The position numbers and the translations under genes were made by a program. A model generated the notes under the pieces. It was not told the DNA's origin, did no database searches, and worked only from the letters and a program-made list of their open reading frames with translations. This document shows, in pieces, positions 22,380-26,199 of a DNA stretch of 26,199 nt (its first letter is position 1; every line of letters starts with the position of its first letter). The stretch spans positions 1 through 26,199 of the IMG/VR virus record IMGVR_UViG_3300042691_005306; one strand, 5' to 3'. The DNA comes from a virus.

Positions 22380-23471
22380 TTAGTTACGCATCGACGAAAG
22401 CACTGATTGCAGTGCGCTATCCACGGCATCATCGACAGTTGACGTTTTGGGGGCGGCTTTTGGTCGATCCGGGGAAGCGCCCGCCGATCCTACCGGCTTG
22501 AGCTTCTGGCCAACCATACGCTTCGCCTTCTGCGCTTCTACCTGTGCCCGTTCCAGTTCAGCGTTGGCTTTGGCAGCCTGTGCTGGCTGGACGCGACGGG
22601 CATGGGCAGCTTGCGCCCAGAGCGCCAGATCTTCGAGGATGTACTTGCGGATGGCATCGTAGCGTGACGGGGAGACATAGGGGACACCGTTAGGTGCCAG
22701 TTCCGCGTGCGCTTGTAGGGCCATCTCTAGCTTGGATTCCAGCTCGTCCGAAGAAATCGTGGGCAGTGCATTCACAATCATGCGAATGGCTGGGACGACT
22801 TCTTGGTTGTAGAACTGGTCCCCACTACTGGTAATACTCTCTAACTGCTGCTGAACGCGCAAGTTTTCCACAGCCTGCTCGGCCCGTTCAGCCCGACGCT
22901 CCGGGGAGGTCTCGGTTAGGTACGACTCGTAGACCCGCTCCCGGAACTCTTCGTCCGTCAGCATCCGCTCCATCTGCGCTTCGCGCTGCTCCAGCAGCTG
23001 CTGGTACTGCGCGATCTGCTGCTCGACTTCCGCTTCGACCTGCTGCTGCCGCTCATGGTTGTACACGCCCCACTGGGCGAGCTTCACCACTTGGTCTAGC
23101 CGGTCCTGACGCACCTTCCCGTTGGCCTTGTACTCGACAATCAACGCCGGGACTTCGATCTCCCCATGCTCGTCGCGGAGGATGAACTCCGTGGCCAATC
23201 CGTCCGTGACGGTAGGCACCGCTACCAGCCCGTCTGGAAGCTCGACCGGCGCTTCCTCCTCGGCTGGGGCATCCTCTGCCTCACCTTCTGCAGGCGCGGC
23301 GGTTTCTTCCGGGGCGTCTTCTGGCGCGGCGTCCGCTTCGCTGTCGTCCGCTGCCGTGTCGTCCAGCGTCTCTGCGCCTTCGTCTGGGGCGACGGCTTCA
23401 GGGGCGGCAGGGAGGGCGGCGGCGACAGCCTCGTTCATTACGTCCGCGATGTCGATTACCGGGGCAGTCAT
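22380..23471 (-). CDS. Scaffolding protein
   Basis: This 363-aa protein would guide procapsid assembly and then leave the head. The first 90 residues are extremely acidic and Ala/Pro-rich (DDTAADDSEADAAPEDAPEE). A beta-rich stretch at about 80-120 is followed by long charged coiled coils (ERQQQVEAEVEQQIAQYQQL and neighbours). Near the C-terminus are basic residues (KAKRMVGQKLKPVGSAG) and a short helix (VDDAVDSALQSVLSSM), the usual capsid-binding end. The ATG at 23471 has GGAG upstream. It is flanked by portal and capsid genes, the standard order. Confidence 0.87.
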   Translation of the reverse strand: MTAPVIDIADVMNEAVAAALPAAPEAVAPDEGAETLDDTAADDSEADAAPEDAPEETAAPAEGEAEDAPAEEEAPVELPDGLVAVPTVTDGLATEFILRDEHGEIEVPALIVEYKANGKVRQDRLDQVVKLAQWGVYNHERQQQVEAEVEQQIAQYQQLLEQREAQMERMLTDEEFRERVYESYLTETSPERRAERAEQAVENLRVQQQLESITSSGDQFYNQEVVPAIRMIVNALPTISSDELESKLEMALQAHAELAPNGVPYVSPSRYDAIRKYILEDLALWAQAAHARRVQPAQAAKANAELERAQVEAQKAKRMVGQKLKPVGSAGASPDRPKAAPKTSTVDDAVDSALQSVLSSMRN

Positions 23472-23480
23472 AGCAACTCC

Positions 23481-25748
23481 TTATTGCTGGCGAGACAGTA
23501 TATCGGCTTGCCGTGCGGCGGCTTCCGCGTCTGGGACGCCTGCCAATGACTGCTGCATCAAAGGCGCGACGCCTATCGGCGGATTGCTGGCGGCGAGCGG
23601 TAGCTGGCTCGGTGGCATATTTGGCACGCTGGCAGCGGGAGGTCCGCTTTCCGGTCCAGCACCCGGAGGGGGACCGCCCATCGGGGGTGCCCCCGGCGGT
23701 CCTCCCTGCTTCTGCATTGCTTGATTGGCCAAGGCGGTCCACCGTTCTTGGGCCATCGCAATGATCTGGGGATCAAGGTCGTCCTGAAGCAGGATCTCCC
23801 GCTCCAGCACGTCCTGATGAATCGCTTCGTTGTCCTGCCACCGGATCTCGGGGATCGGGGTGCCCATGCGCAGGGCATCCGCCACCCGCTTGGCACGGGC
23901 TTCCTGATCCTCATCCGGGGACTGGATGTCCTTGGCCATCGCAAACATCTGGCGACGGCGGTATTCCTTCAGGTCGATGACGCCGGTCTGCAGCCAGTTG
24001 TCCAGCAGATACAGCCGGAACGCCATCGGCATCGGCATCATCGACGCCGGTTCGACCTTCACGTCGGACTGCCCGTCAAAGTCGCTGGCACTGATCGCAC
24101 GGGCCAGATCCGGTCGGCCCTTGCCTACCGCGCCCAGCGAGCGGGGCACGTCGTAGCCCCACGCCATCCCGGCCAACGTCACCTTCGCCCAGTCCGTAAA
24201 CGCCATCGCCATCGCGGCGATGACGGGCGAGAAGACGCGCTCCAGCTGCTCACGGGTGGCAATGATGGCACGCCCCGACTCGCCCGTCGTCTGGCCACGA
24301 CTGATCTGGTTCCAGCCGCTGGCGTTCTCAAACGCCGTGCGCTCCAGCGCTAACGCTTCTTTGACATCTGCGCCAACGCTGAACCCGTTCACCGGCTGGA
24401 TGGAGTCGCCCATGCTGCCCGCACCACGAACTTCGATCATGGACGTGACGCCGCCCATGAACGTCTCGGTGGCAATGGCGTTCGGGCGCGTCAAGAAGCG
24501 TCCACCCGCGTTGACGCGGATGTTCTCGACCCACTTCGACAGCAGCGCATTGACGCGCATTTGATGGTCGATCCACTGCTCCATAATCGGGCGGGGGTAG
24601 TACGACGGGTCGCTCGACCCATCGCGCACCTCGACCACCGGGATCACACCCCAGAGCAGCGGGGCAGGGCCGAACACGACCTCGTCCCCCACCACCACTA
24701 GCTGCAGTCCTTCCGGGAGAACGTCGGCGTGGGGCGCGAGGTAGACGGTGAACCGCTCCGTCACTTCCTCGTCCCGCAGACGCTGCCCTTCGCCAATCGT
24801 CGTCTGCGTCAGCACCCATGCGCCGATGCCTTCCGATCCGGCGTAGGTGGGCGCGTTGCCTATCGACAGATCGGTATTGCTCGCGTCGAGACCCGACACG
24901 CCGTACCGGAACGCCGCTTCTTGCCGGGAGATCACCTCGCGGATCACCACCCAGTTGGGCTTTTGGGACGCCGTGGCGTTCGGGCTGACGCGGACCTGCT
25001 CTACGCGGAGGGTCTGACACCCAATGTCCCCCAGCGGTTTCTTCTGGCCGGGGGTCTCGCCCAGCCGTTCGTCCCACGGACCCCGGTCGGCATCCCAATA
25101 CTGGTGCCAAAACGCGATGCCATCGGTCTGCGCCCAGTATCCCGCCTCGCGAGCAATGCGCAGCATCTGCATCTGCTCGTACTGGTATTCCAGCGCGAGC
25201 TGCTGGGCCTGCGCCTTCCGCTTGTCGTCCGGGTCGTTGGTCGTCGGCGTGACCGCAAACCCAGGCTTCTGATCCATCATGATCTGCAGGCGCTGGTCGA
25301 GCGCCTTATCGACCATGTTGTAGACCACACGGGCCGACTCGCGAGGGCGCGACGGTTCACGCCACGGGCCTAGCCCCTGCGCGGAGATCCACTGCTGGCC
25401 AGCGCGGAAGAGCCGGTTGCGCTCCACTAAATGAAGGTGCATCTGCACGGCTTCCCGGCGGGACTCCCACCGGCCACGGGTCCATGACGCCCACGCGGCG
25501 TTGTCCTCAGCCATCCGGGGATCGGCCAGCGGGATGTCATAGCCGTACAGCGCCTGCAGCAACGCCGCCTGCTGCTCTTCCGGCGAGCGCTGGTCGTTGG
25601 CTGGCGGGTTGGGCGCGATCTGCTCGTTCGGCCCCATCGGGTTGTTGGACAACCCCTCCATAAGGCGGGCGATCTCGTCTTCCATGACCGCGCCACTGAA
25701 GGCCGGATCGTCCATCGCGCCATACTCATCAAGCGGCGGTATCGTCAC
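23481..25748 (-). CDS. Portal protein
   Basis: This 755-aa protein would form the dodecameric portal at one capsid vertex, through which DNA is packaged and ejected. Typical features are an N-terminal charged helix region, an aromatic core (REAGYWAQTDGIAFWHQYWD) and a beta-rich wing (VRVSPNATASQKPNWVVIRE). A long stem and crown region follows (WIDHQMRVNALLSKWVENIR, ALALERTAFENASGWNQISR, AREQLERVFSPVIAAMAMAF-type helix). The C-terminus is a flexible Pro/Gly/Met-rich tail. The length is near that of P22 portal (725 aa). The start is a GTG at 25748 with GGAG seven bases ahead. The scaffold gene follows directly. Confidence 0.88.
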   Translation of the reverse strand: MTIPPLDEYGAMDDPAFSGAVMEDEIARLMEGLSNNPMGPNEQIAPNPPANDQRSPEEQQAALLQALYGYDIPLADPRMAEDNAAWASWTRGRWESRREAVQMHLHLVERNRLFRAGQQWISAQGLGPWREPSRPRESARVVYNMVDKALDQRLQIMMDQKPGFAVTPTTNDPDDKRKAQAQQLALEYQYEQMQMLRIAREAGYWAQTDGIAFWHQYWDADRGPWDERLGETPGQKKPLGDIGCQTLRVEQVRVSPNATASQKPNWVVIREVISRQEAAFRYGVSGLDASNTDLSIGNAPTYAGSEGIGAWVLTQTTIGEGQRLRDEEVTERFTVYLAPHADVLPEGLQLVVVGDEVVFGPAPLLWGVIPVVEVRDGSSDPSYYPRPIMEQWIDHQMRVNALLSKWVENIRVNAGGRFLTRPNAIATETFMGGVTSMIEVRGAGSMGDSIQPVNGFSVGADVKEALALERTAFENASGWNQISRGQTTGESGRAIIATREQLERVFSPVIAAMAMAFTDWAKVTLAGMAWGYDVPRSLGAVGKGRPDLARAISASDFDGQSDVKVEPASMMPMPMAFRLYLLDNWLQTGVIDLKEYRRRQMFAMAKDIQSPDEDQEARAKRVADALRMGTPIPEIRWQDNEAIHQDVLEREILLQDDLDPQIIAMAQERWTALANQAMQKQGGPPGAPPMGGPPPGAGPESGPPAASVPNMPPSQLPLAASNPPIGVAPLMQQSLAGVPDAEAAARQADILSRQQ

Positions 25749-25751
25749 GGG

Positions 25752-26021
25752 TTAGCTCCGGTGTCCTATGCCAAATGCACTGCGCACAAGGTTCCAGTCC
25801 CCGAGCGCTTCATACCGCTCCCGCATCGACCGGAGCGTTTCTTCCTGTGCCCACGTCTCCCGCTCCTGATTGGCCAAAGCGACCAGATCCTCCGGCACCT
25901 CGACGGGCACCAGCGGATCGTGCGCCTTGAGCGCCATCCACTCGTTGGCAAAGGTTCGCAGTTCATGAACGATGAACAGCGCCACCCCGGCCCAGATCAG
26001 ATGCGGAAGAATTGTCAGCAT
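25752..26021 (-). CDS. Small membrane-anchored protein, 89 aa
   Basis: This is a single predicted membrane helix near the N-terminus (LTILPHLIWAGVALFIVHEL) followed by a charged, helical cytoplasmic part (ALANQERETWAQEETLRSMRERY). The ATG at 26021 overlaps the upstream stop. The gene lies just ahead of the portal. It resembles in shape, not sequence, small proteins of head gene blocks with unknown roles. A lysis role is unlikely since a lysis cassette exists elsewhere. Confidence 0.68.
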   Translation of the reverse strand: MLTILPHLIWAGVALFIVHELRTFANEWMALKAHDPLVPVEVPEDLVALANQERETWAQEETLRSMRERYEALGDWNLVRSAFGIGHRS

Positions 26022-26176
26022 CAGCTAAACAGGGTAAAGCCGCGCAGCGTCACCGTCGAGCGCGTCGTGCCACCCACGGCAGGGCAGGTGATCGCGGCGG
26101 CGGCATTGCTGTCGCAGCGGATCGGGGCGCTGAAGTTCACGGCAATCGGGGCGAACGCCGCAGCCGGAAGCTCCAC
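26021..26176 (-). CDS. Short ORF near the right edge, 51 aa, GTG start
   Basis: Read from the GTG at 26176, this ORF encodes VELPAAAFAPIAVNFSAPI and continues to TVTLRGFTLFS, stopping at 26021 where TGATG links it to the membrane protein gene. A TAG lies two codons upstream in the same frame (26182-26180), so it could also be the end of an older, longer gene. It is beta-rich with two cysteines (C21, C31) and has no recognised family. The GTG lacks a clear ribosome site. Confidence 0.45.
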   Translation of the reverse strand: MELPAAAFAPIAVNFSAPIRCDSNAAAAITCPAVGGTTRSTVTLRGFTLFS

Positions 26177-26199
26177 GCGCTACACCGTCGTTGCGCCGT

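Overview
The window is part of a double-stranded DNA bacteriophage genome, most probably a short-tailed (podovirus-like) phage of a GC-rich bacterial host. Every credible gene lies on the minus strand, so transcription runs from right to left. Genes are packed almost without gaps, and many junctions are ATGA, GTGA or TGATG stop/start overlaps. Most genes with a visible ribosome site carry a GGAG-type Shine-Dalgarno. There is a portal, scaffold and capsid set, an adaptor/nozzle pair, one tail fibre and several internal virion-like proteins. I see no sheath, tail tube, tape measure or baseplate gene. No tRNA, rRNA, CRISPR array, insertion sequence, integrase or terminase was recognised; the terminase probably lies outside the window.

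Layout in transcription order (right to left). (1) Right edge to about 20.1 kb, head genes: a 51-aa ORF, a small membrane protein, portal, scaffold, major capsid protein, a possible capsid-associated protein and a conserved-looking unknown. (2) About 20.1-15.2 kb, tail genes: head-tail adaptor candidate, beta-propeller-like tail nozzle candidate, and an 803-aa tail fibre ending in a Peptidase_S74 chaperone domain, followed by small ORFs. (3) 15.0-6.5 kb, internal or ejection proteins: a 270-aa amphipathic protein, a 771-aa coiled-coil repeat protein with a Pro/Thr-rich linker, a GT60/PF11397-type glycosyltransferase, a 327-aa coiled-coil protein and a 1084-aa large internal protein. (4) 6.5-5.4 kb, lysis: two small membrane proteins (holin candidates) and a CHAP/NlpC-like endolysin, closed by a hairpin terminator candidate. 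(5) 5.2 kb to the left edge, replication: an SSB-like protein, two small unknowns, a RecB-family PD-(D/E)XK nuclease, a small helix-turn-helix protein, a winged-helix replication initiator, two unknowns and a T7 gp4-like primase-helicase that runs off the left edge.

The two most interesting points are these. First, a complete glycosyltransferase of the family that in eukaryotes glycosylates Skp1 hydroxyproline sits directly after a virion protein carrying a mucin-like Pro/Thr linker, which suggests a self-contained virion glycosylation pair. Second, seven GTGAC/GTCAC boxes, four of them phased at exactly 11 bp, lie inside the replication initiator gene in the segment coding for its interdomain linker, next to a relatively AT-rich tract. 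This is the arrangement of the lambda O/ori region and marks a candidate replication origin. No stretch longer than about 190 bases lacks a gene.
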